A stretch of DNA of 64,000 nt from an uncultured Prevotellaceae bacterium (GTDB lineage Bacteria; Bacteroidota; Bacteroidia; Bacteroidales; Bacteroidaceae): NCBI GenBank assembly GCA_900318815.1, contig ONMA01000011.1:1-64000 (forward strand), in the 5' to 3' direction. The notes under the pieces were generated by a model. The model did no database searches and was not told the origin of the DNA. It saw only the letters and a program-made list of their open reading frames with translations. This document shows, one piece after another, positions 1 through 6,812 of this stretch. Position 1 is the stretch's first letter; every line of letters starts with the position of its first letter. Made by a program: the position numbers and the translations under genes.

Positions 1-322
1 TGTGGGCGTAAGTGCCACCATAACGCCCTGCCTTTGAGATAATACCGATGGCATTAGTCTTCTCTGTCCACTCTTTGGCACTGAGACGGAAACGGTTCAG
101 CCCTGCCTGAGATTTAATTATGTCGAATTCGGCACAATTAAAATTCGGATTCATCAACCGCTCCCATATTCCAAGGAACTCAATGGTATTGCGGTTGCGC
201 AGCCAGTTAGAGAAGAAGAATTCACCATCTTTCGCCTTCAACATGTCTGTCAGGCTGATATAGTCATCTTCGTTCTGCTTAATGACCGTTATCTGCGTAT
301 TCTGTACTGTTATCTTTGCCAT
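1..322 (-). CDS. KilA-N domain protein (3' part outside window)
   Basis: The minus strand reads open from an ATG at 322 to the window edge, about 107 codons, starting MAKITVQNTQITV. The segments DDYISLTDM, FFSNWLRNRNTIEFLGIWE and KEWTEKTNAIGIISKAGRYGGTYAH match the KilA-N fold, a DNA-binding domain found in phage and bacterial proteins, including orphan genes on Bacteroidota chromosomes. The C-terminal end is off-window, so the accessory domain that usually follows is unseen. A TAACTTTG promoter element lies about 30 bases upstream inside a perfect palindrome, which suggests control by a dimeric protein. The target is unknown. Family assignment is fairly secure; function is not. Confidence 0.8.
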   Translation of the reverse strand, partial: MAKITVQNTQITVIKQNEDDYISLTDMLKAKDGEFFFSNWLRNRNTIEFLGIWERLMNPNFNCAEFDIIKSQAGLNRFRLSAKEWTEKTNAIGIISKAGRYGGTYAH

Positions 323-340
323 ATTGTCTGCCGTATTACA

Positions 341-360
341 AACTTTGCAATGCAAAGTTA
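341..360 (-). promoter_or_regulatory. Promoter -7 element within a palindrome
   Basis: Bases 341-359 form a perfect 9+9 palindrome (AACTTTGCA, one base, TGCAAAGTT). Read on the minus strand, 360-353 is TAACTTTG, matching the Bacteroidota -7 consensus TAnnTTTG, about 30 bases before the KilA-N start. The overlap of palindrome and promoter would suit a repressor site. No well-spaced -33 TTTG was found, so the promoter call is moderate. Confidence 0.45.
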
Positions 361-423
361 CTGAATTTTCATCAAAGTAGAGCAGGAATGACAGACTTTA
401 ACATGGAGCTGTGCCCCATTTCC

Positions 424-636
424 TCAAAAATGAGCGGAAATGACATACCAGACTTGGTTTTGAATTATGTACTCCGGGAACAGCTTGTAGACCTCGTCGA
501 CGCCCATCTTCTTGCGGAGTGCCTCGGCACGCAGGTCGGCTATATCCTCGTCCATGGCAGCCATCATACGTTTGAAATCAGTTATCATGGCATCCAGAAT
601 CCGCTTGTAATCTTCTGCTTCTTTCCTTGTGGGCAT
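424..636 (-). CDS. Small conserved-looking hypothetical protein (70 aa)
   Basis: A 70-aa acidic and basic helical protein, starting MPTRKEAEDYKRILDAMI and ending VWYVISAHF. I do not recognise a family. Heptad-like spacing of hydrophobic residues in the first 50 positions suggests a coiled coil. It is likely real because the start is preceded by an AGGAG ribosome site and by its own consensus promoter at 663-693. It lies upstream of and on the same strand as the KilA-N gene, with about 100 bases and a second promoter in between. Function unknown. Confidence 0.6.
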   Translation of the reverse strand: MPTRKEAEDYKRILDAMITDFKRMMAAMDEDIADLRAEALRKKMGVDEVYKLFPEYIIQNQVWYVISAHF

Positions 637-662
637 TTTCTCCTGGTTTGTTATTGACGGCG

Positions 663-693
663 CAAAGGTATAATAAATTCTTTATTGCGCAAA
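663..693 (-). promoter_or_regulatory. Promoter of the 70-aa gene
   Basis: On the minus strand, TTTG (693-690) is followed after 19 bases by TACCTTTG (670-663). This is the standard Bacteroidota -33/-7 arrangement, about 27 bases before the ATG at 636. Confidence 0.6.
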
Positions 694-778
694 TAATATG
701 GAAGAAAGTTTCAGGGCAGGCGTGATTTCCTGTATTGTTTTTCTGAAATAATCGGGCGGATGAGGAAAAAGAGCGTTA

Positions 779-887
779 ATTACTAATAACCCTTGGCGAA
801 TTACTAAGAATGAACGTTAAAGATTCGCCCTTTTTGCGATTTTCCAGATTACTAATCGTTTAGTTTTCTAATTTGATAGTAATTTTG
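779..887 (+). promoter_or_regulatory. BlaI-type promoter with operator repeats
   Basis: ATTACTAA occurs as direct repeats at 779, 800 and 848 (21 and 48 bases apart). An inverted half-site TAGTAAT at 877-883 pairs with ATTACTA at 848-854. The last half-site overlaps the -7 element TAATTTTG (880-887), 28 bases before the BlaI-family start. BlaI/MecI repressors bind dyads rich in TAC and GTA that overlap their own promoter, so this is a good candidate autoregulatory operator. Confidence 0.55.
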
Positions 888-914
888 CCCTTGCAAACAA
901 ATAGAACAAGGCGT

Positions 915-1295
915 ATGAAGCAACAGACATTGACAAAAGGCGAGATACAGGTGATGAACATCCTGTGGGACATGCAACGGGCAGCCTGCGTGGCCGACAT
1001 ACAACGACAGTACCCCGAACCACAGCCAGCCTACACTACCATTGCCACGTTCCTGAAGATTATGGAGCAGAAAGGTTTCGTGGAGAAACGCAAGTGCGGC
1101 ACGGGCAAGACGTTTGTCTATTCTCCACTCTTGACGCGTGAGCGTTACCGCCGAATGGTGGTGGACGACGTTAAGGACACCTTCTTCGGCGGGTCAGTGA
1201 AGTCGCTCGTGTCGTTCTTCGCCGAGGAGGACGAACTGACACAGGAGGACATCAACGAGATACTTTCCCTATTACAGAACAGGAAAACTGTATGA
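915..1295 (+). CDS. BlaI/MecI/CopY family transcriptional repressor
   Basis: A 126-aa winged-helix repressor, starting MKQQTLTKGEIQVMNILWDM. The pattern 'LTKGEIQVMNILW', the recognition-helix region 'PAYTTIATFLKIMEQKGFV' and the C-terminal dimer helix 'DELTQEDINEILSLLQ' are typical of the family. The ATG at 915 is preferred over an upstream in-frame codon because it follows the promoter and fits the family N terminus. The M56 receptor begins 28 bases after its stop, the usual BlaI-BlaR1 pairing. In this family the membrane peptidase signals cleavage of the repressor. No beta-lactamase lies beside it, so the regulated genes may be elsewhere or the pair may regulate only itself. Confidence 0.9.
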   Translation: MKQQTLTKGEIQVMNILWDMQRAACVADIQRQYPEPQPAYTTIATFLKIMEQKGFVEKRKCGTGKTFVYSPLLTRERYRRMVVDDVKDTFFGGSVKSLVSFFAEEDELTQEDINEILSLLQNRKTV

Positions 1296-1323
1296 TTGAT
1301 GCAACAATAAATCTTACGAATTT

Positions 1324-2970
1324 ATGTTACCGACTGAACTGATATTTTACGACCTGAAGGTAGCGGCACTGGTAGCCGTGTTCTACCTTTTTTACATGCT
1401 GCTGCTAGCCCGCGAGACGACACATACGCTGAATCGCATAGTACTGCTGTCTGCCATCGTTCTTTCGGCTGTATTGCCCCTGTGCGTCATTACGCTGCAT
1501 CGAACTGTAGTCGTAGAAAGCAGAGCATACCCCATCATGGAGCCTGCCGCAGTCGACGATGCAACCTTCTTGTCAATAACGGAAGCCTTGGATCAGAGTT
1601 TTGACTGGACAATCCCGGTAGCCATAGTCATGCTGGCTGGCACCATCCTCCGTTTACTGTATTTGTCACAAAGTTACAGGAAACTTAGGAGGCTTATCCG
1701 TAGCGGTGAAAAACACATTCTGCCCTCTGGCACAACTGTAAGCGTAGTCGATGCGCCACTGGTGCCATTCTCATGGATGCAAACGATGGTGTTGCCACGT
1801 GCCGACTGGTGCGCAAAAGCAGTTGGTCACTCGGAGGTGTTGCCCGCTATACTTGCTCACGAAGAGGCGCATGTGCGCCATCGTCATAGCTACGACGTTG
1901 TGGTCGTAGAAGTACTCACGGCTCTGCAATGGTTCAACCCCGTGGTGTGGTTCCTGCGCCAGGAACTGCGTGTCGTCCACGAGTATGAGGCCGATGCGTC
2001 CGTTCTCTCATGCGGCTTTGATGAAAGCCAGTACATTCACCTGCTGATGCAGAAGGCGACCGGCATTCAGGCCTGTGCCCTCGCCAATGGCATCCACACA
2101 ACCAAAACGAAGAAAAGAATCCTTATGATGCTAAAAACAAAATCAAACCGCACTGCGTGGCTCAAAGCCCTCTACATCGTGCCCATAGTTATGGCCTCGC
2201 TGGCCATGACGGCCCGTACCGTCGTGGACTATAAGACGGCCACAACAGAAGATAGCGCCGCCGTTCGACTATTTCATGAGAACACCAACGGCCGCGGCGA
2301 CAGCTATCTAATACGCCACATGCCCGATGTGAAGTTCTACAACAACGGCAAGGAGGAAACTGTTCCCGGCGACCGCTCCATCGCTCTTGAAGTGTCGAAG
2401 ACCGAATTGAGAATCGACGGACAGGAGGTGACCAGCGAGGACTTCGCCCGGATAGAGCCGGAAAGCATCGAGTCGGTCACGGTGATGGACGTGGGCCCGG
2501 CCAAGAAAACCTTCGGGGAGAAGGGACGGCGCGGGGCAACGGTGGTTCAGACGAAGCAACAGGGCGACGACAAGATCTACGACGTCGTTGAGCAGATGCC
2601 TCAGTTCCCCGGCGGCGATACCGGACTGATGCAGTTCATTGCCCGCAACATCAAGTACCCGGAGGCAGCCACGAAGCATGGTGTGCAGGGGCGAGTAATC
2701 GTGCAGTTCATCGTGGAGAAAGACGGTAGTCTGTCGAACGCCAAGGTTTTGGAGAATCCTAAAGGGTCTGGGGCAAGCCCGGTGGTTGTCACGGCCATGA
2801 TGCCCGAGAAGGAACGTCAGGATGCTGAGAGTCACAACGCTGGTGTGCAGGCCATGCGCGACGAAGCTATCCGCGTGGTCAACGCCATGCCCCGCTGGTC
2901 ACCGGGCAAGCAGAAGGGGAAGCCCGTGCGCTGCAAGTACGTCATCCCCGTCACCTACAGGCTACAGTAG
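1324..2970 (+). CDS. BlaR1-like M56 membrane metallopeptidase with TonB C-terminal domain
   Basis: A 548-aa membrane protein. Hydrophobic segments lie near residues 10-30, 38-60, 92-110 and 280-300. The zinc site HEEAH is at 179-183, with the distal glutamate in HEYEAD (E222), as in M56 peptidases of the BlaR1/MecR1 type. From about residue 419 (YDVVEQMPQFPGG) to the end it carries a TonB/TolA-like C-terminal domain (NIKYPEAATKHGVQGRVIVQFIVEKDGS). In Bacteroidota this domain often replaces the penicillin-binding sensor of classical BlaR1, so the signal may not be a beta-lactam. It is paired with the BlaI-type repressor upstream. Predicted inner-membrane receptor-protease; the signal is unknown. 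Confidence 0.88.
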   Translation: MLPTELIFYDLKVAALVAVFYLFYMLLLARETTHTLNRIVLLSAIVLSAVLPLCVITLHRTVVVESRAYPIMEPAAVDDATFLSITEALDQSFDWTIPVAIVMLAGTILRLLYLSQSYRKLRRLIRSGEKHILPSGTTVSVVDAPLVPFSWMQTMVLPRADWCAKAVGHSEVLPAILAHEEAHVRHRHSYDVVVVEVLTALQWFNPVVWFLRQELRVVHEYEADASVLSCGFDESQYIHLLMQKATGIQACALANGIHTTKTKKRILMMLKTKSNRTAWLKALYIVPIVMASLAMTARTVVDYKTATTEDSAAVRLFHENTNGRGDSYLIRHMPDVKFYNNGKEETVPGDRSIALEVSKTELRIDGQEVTSEDFARIEPESIESVTVMDVGPAKKTFGEKGRRGATVVQTKQQGDDKIYDVVEQMPQFPGGDTGLMQFIARNIKYPEAATKHGVQGRVIVQFIVEKDGSLSNAKVLENPKGSGASPVVVTAMMPEKERQDAESHNAGVQAMRDEAIRVVNAMPRWSPGKQKGKPVRCKYVIPVTYRLQ

Positions 2971-3031
2971 GGGCAGGCACCGTGCCAGCCCGAACAACAA
3001 AGCTAGTTAGTAAATAAAAGCACCCGGGGCG

Positions 3032-3065
3032 ATTCTGGAGGCCGCAGCGATGCACCCTCCAGAAT
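3032..3065. repeat. Inverted repeat after the M56 gene
   Basis: ATTCTGGAGG (3032-3041) pairs with CCTCCAGAAT (3056-3065) around a 14-base loop. It lies between two converging genes and could terminate transcription of the M56 gene, but no T-run follows on the plus strand. Confidence 0.4.
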
Positions 3066-3118
3066 TCTGCCCGTTCCCATATCTGGTTATTTTATTTTTT
3101 ATCAGGCCGCTTGCGGAT

Positions 3119-3152
3119 ATAAAAACGCTCGTTGATGCAGGTCAACGAGCGT
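3119..3152 (-). terminator. Rho-independent terminator of rubredoxin gene
   Basis: An 11-bp perfect stem (ACGCTCGTTGA / TCAACGAGCGT, 3125-3152) is followed on the minus strand by a TTTTT run, 25 bases past the rubredoxin stop. Confidence 0.8.
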
Positions 3153-3176
3153 AGTCTTGGTATTAAAATTACGTTT

Positions 3177-3335
3177 TTACTCTGCGTGGAAGTCTTCCTT
3201 GGTGACTCCACAGATGGGGCATACCCAGTCTTCGGGGATGTCTTCAAAGGCGGTGCCGGGCTCGATGCCGCTGTCAGGATCGCCCACTTCGGGGTCGTAG
3301 ACGTAACCGCATACGTCGCATACATACTTTTGCAT
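3177..3335 (-). CDS. Rubredoxin
   Basis: A 52-aa protein encoded by an ORF of only 159 bases. It begins [19 protein letters not shown] and ends with the second metal knuckle [13 protein letters not shown]. Cysteines 6, 9, 39 and 42 form the two CxxC pairs that hold one iron. Length, the central [15 protein letters not shown] segment and the conserved aromatic residues are textbook rubredoxin. It is a small cytoplasmic electron carrier, often feeding oxygen or peroxide reductases in anaerobes. It has its own terminator downstream. The GT9 gene starts upstream, with stop and start only 9 bases apart, so it probably sits at the end of the DUF4254-GT9-rubredoxin transcript. Confidence 0.95.
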   Translation of the reverse strand: MQKYVCDVCGYVYDPEVGDPDSGIEPGTAFEDIPEDWVCPICGVTKEDFHAE

Positions 3336-3344
3336 AGTCTTTAC

Positions 3345-4424
3345 TTAGTTTTTAGTTAATAATGAGGTTATTTTTTCGACAATCGTCTCAGGTTTGATGC
3401 CGTAGAGACACTGGTAGTCGCCGCGCTTGCAGGCCTTTTGCCCGTAAATGCTGCAAGGACGACAGGGCAGGTCTATTTCGATGGCGTTGTCCAGTTGCTG
3501 TCCGTAGCCCATGAAGCCGGCGGCAGGGTGGGTGGCTCCCCAGACGGAGACCACGGGGGTGGCGGTGAGCGAAGCTAAGTGCATGTTGCCGGAGTCCATG
3601 GACATCATCACGTCGAGGTGGCTCATGAGGATAAGCTCCTGCTCCATGCTATTCAGTAGCTGGCTCACGTAGCAGCACTGGGGTATCTCGCGTTGCCAGC
3701 GGCTGAAGAGTTCGTCTTCGTTGGGGCCGCGTCCGAAGAGGAAGATGCGTAGGTGGGGATTGTGCTGCAGGAGCTGGCAGATGACCTTCTCGGTGAGTTC
3801 AGGGGGATAGGTCTTGCCCTTGTGGGCGGCGATGGGTGCGATGCCCACCCACTGTTCGCCCGCCTGCTTGCTGCCTATCTCCTGGGGCAGCAGGCTCAGG
3901 TCGCCAACGGGCTTTCCGCTGTCGTCGGTATGCTGGGAGAAGATGGACTGGAACGTGATTTTCTCGATGGGGTATCCCAACCGGGCGAAGACGTCGGAAT
4001 AGTTCTCGAAGGGGGAGGGTAGGGGAGTGAGAATCTTCTTGCCTTCGCGAGCCACGAGCTTGCGACGGGCAGAGCGGTGCTTGTCGAGGTGCTCCACGTG
4101 GTAGCGGCCCAGGTTGAAGCGCAGGCGCAGGTAGTTGGAGCGCAGCACGGCATGGAGGTCGGCAATGGCGGTGGGCTGCTTGGCCACCAAGCGTCGGTAG
4201 AGTGTGTTCAGGCCTTTCACGCCCCGATAGTCCTTCTTTACGTCGGCCGACATGAAGTTGATGTTGGGTAGGAGGTTGTTAAAGAAGGTACGGGCGAAAG
4301 GCCTGCTAAGCACCGTGATGCGCACGTCGGGGTATTGCTGCGCCACGGAGTAGACCACCGGCACCACCATTGCCACGTCGCCCAGTGCCGAGAAGCGTAT
4401 CACAAGGATGTGCTCTTTCTTCAT
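3345..4424 (-). CDS. Glycosyltransferase family 9 (heptosyltransferase-like)
   Basis: A 359-aa protein beginning MKKEHILVIRFSALGDVAMV, the GT9 N-terminal signature. Typical C-terminal blocks are present: 'VGIAPIAAHKGKTYPPE' for nucleotide-sugar binding and 'LDVMMSMDSGNMHLASLTATPVVSVWGATHP'. The family transfers heptose or related sugars from an ADP-activated donor to lipid A core at the cytoplasmic face of the inner membrane. Its start codon immediately follows the DUF4254 stop (TAAATG), indicating translational coupling. Cysteines near the end ('LPCRPCSIYGQKACKRGDYQCLYGI') are common in this group. The exact sugar cannot be told from sequence. Confidence 0.9.
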   Translation of the reverse strand: MKKEHILVIRFSALGDVAMVVPVVYSVAQQYPDVRITVLSRPFARTFFNNLLPNINFMSADVKKDYRGVKGLNTLYRRLVAKQPTAIADLHAVLRSNYLRLRFNLGRYHVEHLDKHRSARRKLVAREGKKILTPLPSPFENYSDVFARLGYPIEKITFQSIFSQHTDDSGKPVGDLSLLPQEIGSKQAGEQWVGIAPIAAHKGKTYPPELTEKVICQLLQHNPHLRIFLFGRGPNEDELFSRWQREIPQCCYVSQLLNSMEQELILMSHLDVMMSMDSGNMHLASLTATPVVSVWGATHPAAGFMGYGQQLDNAIEIDLPCRPCSIYGQKACKRGDYQCLYGIKPETIVEKITSLLTKN

Positions 4425-5030
4425 TTACTTCTTGCCGTAGAGTACTGGGTTGGTTGTCGGGTCGTTGTACATCTTCATCTGCCGGTAGACCTTCATCACC
4501 TTGCGGCCTTCCTGATAGTCGTCGAGCAGCTGGTCGATGGCAGTGGAGAGGTCGGTGCGCTGTTCCAGCAGTACCGACAGCTTGGCTGCGCAGCGCTTGC
4601 GGTGCTCCTCGTCGGTGTCCTTGCGGTCCACCTGCTCCTGCATGTGCCATATCTTCAGTGCCAGGATGGAGAGGCGGTCGATGGCCCAGGCCGGGCTCTC
4701 GGTGTTGAGGCGTGCATCGGGCTGGGCTTTCACGTCGCTGTACTGCTTGCGGAAGTAGGTGTCTATTTCCTCTACCAGGTCGGTACGGTCCTGGTTGGAG
4801 TGGTCAATGCGTCGTTTGAGCGACAGGGCCTCCTGCGGGTTGATGTGTGGGTCGCGAATGATATCTTCCAAGTGCCATTGCACCGTGTCGATCCAGCATT
4901 TCAGGTAGAGCTGGAAGTCGATGGAGTTACGGTCGTATGGATTTTGAATGGCAGTGTCCACATGATCCGTGAGGTGATAGTCGCGTATGGCCTGTTGGAA
5001 AATACGGTTTGCGTGTTCTGTAAAACTCAT
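4425..5030 (-). CDS. DUF4254 domain protein
   Basis: A 201-aa soluble, mostly helical protein starting MSFTEHANRIFQQAIRDYHL, with the conserved 'IDRLSILALKIWHMQEQ' block of DUF4254. This family is found in Bacteroidota, repeatedly next to GT9 glycosyltransferases, as here where the stop abuts the GT9 ATG. The biochemical role is not established. The pairing suggests a part in lipopolysaccharide core assembly, which is an inference from context only. Confidence 0.85.
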   Translation of the reverse strand: MSFTEHANRIFQQAIRDYHLTDHVDTAIQNPYDRNSIDFQLYLKCWIDTVQWHLEDIIRDPHINPQEALSLKRRIDHSNQDRTDLVEEIDTYFRKQYSDVKAQPDARLNTESPAWAIDRLSILALKIWHMQEQVDRKDTDEEHRKRCAAKLSVLLEQRTDLSTAIDQLLDDYQEGRKVMKVYRQMKMYNDPTTNPVLYGKK

Positions 5031-5061
5031 TTGTTGATGTTATTATTTGTATTTTAGCATG

Positions 5062-5093
5062 CAAATCTAATGAATCTTTTTCAAACTACCAAA
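5062..5093 (-). promoter_or_regulatory. Promoter of DUF4254-GT9-rubredoxin operon
   Basis: On the minus strand TTTG (5093-5090) is followed after 20 bases by TAGATTTG (5069-5062). This is consensus spacing, about 30 bases before the DUF4254 start. Confidence 0.6.
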
Positions 5094-5201
5094 CGTTTTT
5101 TCATCTTTTTAATGCTTTATGCGACTTTAGTTCTTTTTTATCGCCTGTATTCTCGCCTATTTCGCCTTTCAGGTTGCAGCGCGAATGGGTAATTTTGCAG
5201 C

Positions 5202-5378
5202 ATGGAACAGAAATACAGAGACACAGACGGCATTATCAGCCCGGCGCTGGTGGTTCATCCACGGCGCGCAATATTCAAGAGAGGCCGACCCATTGAGGTG
5301 GCGGTGTTGTTTCCTTTAGAAGTATCGGCTGACATCGGCAGACGAGAGCAGGATGGATGGTCACTGAACGTTAAATAA
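5202..5378 (+). CDS. Possible small protein (58 aa), unrecognised
   Basis: An ORF from ATG 5202, MEQKYRDTDGIISPALVV..., ends at TAA 5378. A -7-like TAATTTTG lies at 5190-5197, so near the promoter that the message would be almost leaderless. No ribosome site is evident and no family is recognised. It may be a chance ORF. Confidence 0.25.
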   Translation: MEQKYRDTDGIISPALVVHPRRAIFKRGRPIEVAVLFPLEVSADIGRREQDGWSLNVK

Positions 5379-5425
5379 TATGAAAAACGGGAGATTTTAA
5401 CACAAAAAGTTGAGTTTGTGAACTT

Positions 5426-5452
5426 TTTGTGCACTCTAATATGCTAATTTTG
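5426..5452 (+). promoter_or_regulatory. Promoter of the 131-aa hypothetical gene
   Basis: TTTG (5426-5429) is followed, at slightly short spacing, by TAATTTTG (5445-5452), 75 bases before the ATG at 5527. The sequence after the -7 element (GCAGCGTCAATCG) nearly matches that after the HU-gene promoter at 12741. Confidence 0.5.
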
Positions 5453-5526
5453 CAGCGTCAATCGAAAGGGAGGGTCTTGGAGCCAGCCCGAAATAAAAAC
5501 AAAATAATAAAAAGTAAAAGAAGACT

Positions 5527-5922
5527 ATGAACAACAATTTCATGAAGAACACGATGGCCACCGACGAGCAGAAGATGCGTCGTGAAGCACAGGACAAGCT
5601 GGCCAATGAAGTAAAAGGACTACTGAGCCATGAGGAGCAGGAGGGACTGCGCTGGAAGGGAACGAGCGTCGACCTGATGGAAGCCCTGCACGTGGCATAC
5701 GAGACGGGATTGCTACAGGACGAGGACGGCATCTGTCTTAGTTTCAACAACATCGTGAGACGCGCCTGCCGACTGCTCCACGTCGTGGTGCCGCGCAACC
5801 CCTACGAGACTGCCGCCCGTGGCAGCAGGCGCAAAGGACTGCAGATGAACTCCTACATGACTCGCTACGTGCGCCGGAACAGGGGCAATAGGGGAGGTCT
5901 CTGGGTGGAAATAGGGAGTTAG
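5527..5922 (+). CDS. Hypothetical basic protein (131 aa)
   Basis: A 131-aa protein starting MNNNFMKNTMATDEQKMRREAQ. Its C-terminal half is strongly basic ('NNIVRRACRLLHVVVPRNPY', 'YMTRYVRRNRGNRGGL'), which suggests nucleic-acid binding. I do not recognise a family; a loose similarity in style to small Bacteroidota regulators is not enough for a call. It has its own promoter and is followed by two hairpins, the second a strong terminator at 6027-6069. Alternative starts at codons 6 and 10 are possible. Confidence 0.55.
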   Translation: MNNNFMKNTMATDEQKMRREAQDKLANEVKGLLSHEEQEGLRWKGTSVDLMEALHVAYETGLLQDEDGICLSFNNIVRRACRLLHVVVPRNPYETAARGSRRKGLQMNSYMTRYVRRNRGNRGGLWVEIGS

Positions 5923-5958
5923 CCTGCGCCCCTTCTCCGACAAGACATATTAATCACC

Positions 5959-6024
5959 ATGAAAACACACTTTTGGTAAAGCGACCGCTCGTTTCCTTCG
6001 GTTTTGACGACCTCTCGCTTTACC
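5959..6024 (+). promoter_or_regulatory. Tiny ORF followed by a hairpin
   Basis: ATG at 5959 opens a six-codon frame, MKTHFW, ending at TAA 5977-5979. It overlaps the left arm of a 10-bp stem (GGTAAAGCGA 5975-5984 / TCGCTTTACC 6015-6024). It resembles a leader peptide and attenuator, but no biosynthetic gene follows directly and no ribosome site is visible. It may be only the 3' end of the preceding transcript. Confidence 0.25.
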
Positions 6025-6026
6025 GG

Positions 6027-6069
6027 CATCTCGCGGAGCAGCAGACTTCTTCCGCGAGATGTTTTTTTT
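6027..6069 (+). terminator. Rho-independent terminator
   Basis: CATCTCGCGGA pairs with TCCGCGAGATG around a short loop and is followed by eight T residues. It terminates the 131-aa gene transcript. Confidence 0.85.
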
Positions 6070-6107
6070 GCACGGGGGTACGGAGGTACGGAGGTGCAAG
6101 AATAGTT
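6070..6107. repeat. CGTACC-family repeat, copy 1
   Basis: Three tandem GGTACGG-type units followed by TGCAAGAATAGTT. Units and flank match the copies at 29691, 36030, 43764 and 58164, here in the opposite orientation to the toxin-antitoxin genes that follow. Confidence 0.6.
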
Positions 6108-6210
6108 ACAAAATGGTCATGATGCAAGCACGGAAGTGGAAAATAGTTGAAAAAATGAAGCAAAATGTAAGTTTTTCTTATATTTTCTCTTTTTTTAAAG
6201 GATTATTCCG

Positions 6211-6218
6211 TAACTTTG
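6211..6218 (+). promoter_or_regulatory. Promoter -7 element of toxin-antitoxin operon
   Basis: TAACTTTG lies 29 bases before the antitoxin ATG. An AT-rich stretch stands at the -33 position, without an exact TTTG. Confidence 0.5.
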
Positions 6219-6246
6219 TCCCCAAAAACGCTAAAGACCAACTATC

Positions 6247-6495
6247 ATGACAATAGTGACAACAAGAGATTTCAGAGCCAACCAGTCGAAATATATCGCA
6301 ATGGCACATAGAGGCGAGGAAGTCGTGCTCAGTTCTGCACGAGCAGGAAGGGTGCGTCTTGTTCCAGAGTACGATAATGAGATAACTCCTGATCTACAGT
6401 CTAAGATTGATGCTGCCAGAAAAGCCTTTCGTGAAGGCAAGTGTATATCATTAAACTCACACGAGGAGATTGATGCCTATTTTGAAAGTTTATGA
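6247..6495 (+). CDS. Phd/YefM-type antitoxin
   Basis: An 82-aa protein, MTIVTTRDFRANQSKYIAMA, with the Phd/YefM N-terminal DNA-binding fold ('TTRDFRANQSKYIAMAHRGEEVVLSSARAGRVRLVPE'). The acidic C-terminal tail 'LNSHEEIDAYFESL' would wrap the toxin. Its stop overlaps the toxin start by four bases (6492-6495), the usual coupling. Antitoxins of this type repress their own promoter together with the toxin. The partner gene is frameshifted, so the antitoxin may be an orphan remnant or the toxin may be made by slippage. Confidence 0.85.
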   Translation: MTIVTTRDFRANQSKYIAMAHRGEEVVLSSARAGRVRLVPEYDNEITPDLQSKIDAARKAFREGKCISLNSHEEIDAYFESL

Positions 6496-6805
6496 TTTAT
6501 AAGATTAGTGTATTGCCAGAGGCAGAAAAGGTCTTAAAGAAATGGAAAAAGTCGAATCCTCAGCTATATAAGAAATACAACAAAATTTATCATGAGTTGA
6601 CAGATCATCCCCGTACTGGTATAGGCCATCCAGAGCCGCTTGTGGGAGGACAAAGTATTACTTATTCCCGCCATATAACAGCCCATGACCGCATCATCTA
6701 CGACATTATGACGATATCGTAACAGTGCTTGTAGTTGAGGTAGAAGGACACTATAACGACAAATTAATGGCTAAGAGAATCGAAAACATTTTAAATATTA
6801 ACTAA
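6492..6805 (+). pseudogene. YoeB/Txe-type mRNA-interferase toxin, frameshifted
   Basis: The frame from 6492 reads MIYKISVLPEAEKVLKKWKKSN... SRHITAHDRIIYDI, a YoeB/Txe-like toxin, then stops early at TAA 6720-6722. From 6707 the adjacent frame continues the family C terminus, 'YDDIVTVLVVEVEGHYNDK', and stops at 6805. Restoring one T in the run at 6706-6707 (GACATTATG to GACATTTATG) joins both parts into about 104 residues. The C-terminal part carries the 'GHY' like terminal motif needed for RNase activity, so the 76-aa product should be inactive. A single-base assembly error is the main alternative. Confidence 0.8.
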
Positions 6806-6812
6806 CAAAAAA

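Noticed and set aside
3092..3325. 77-aa minus-strand ORF
   Set aside because: It is an out-of-frame shadow; the rubredoxin frame at 3177-3335 on the same strand has clear family motifs.
4335..5057. 240-aa plus-strand ORF
   Set aside because: Antisense to DUF4254 and GT9 genes, with low-complexity Val/Leu composition typical of the complement of GC-biased codons.
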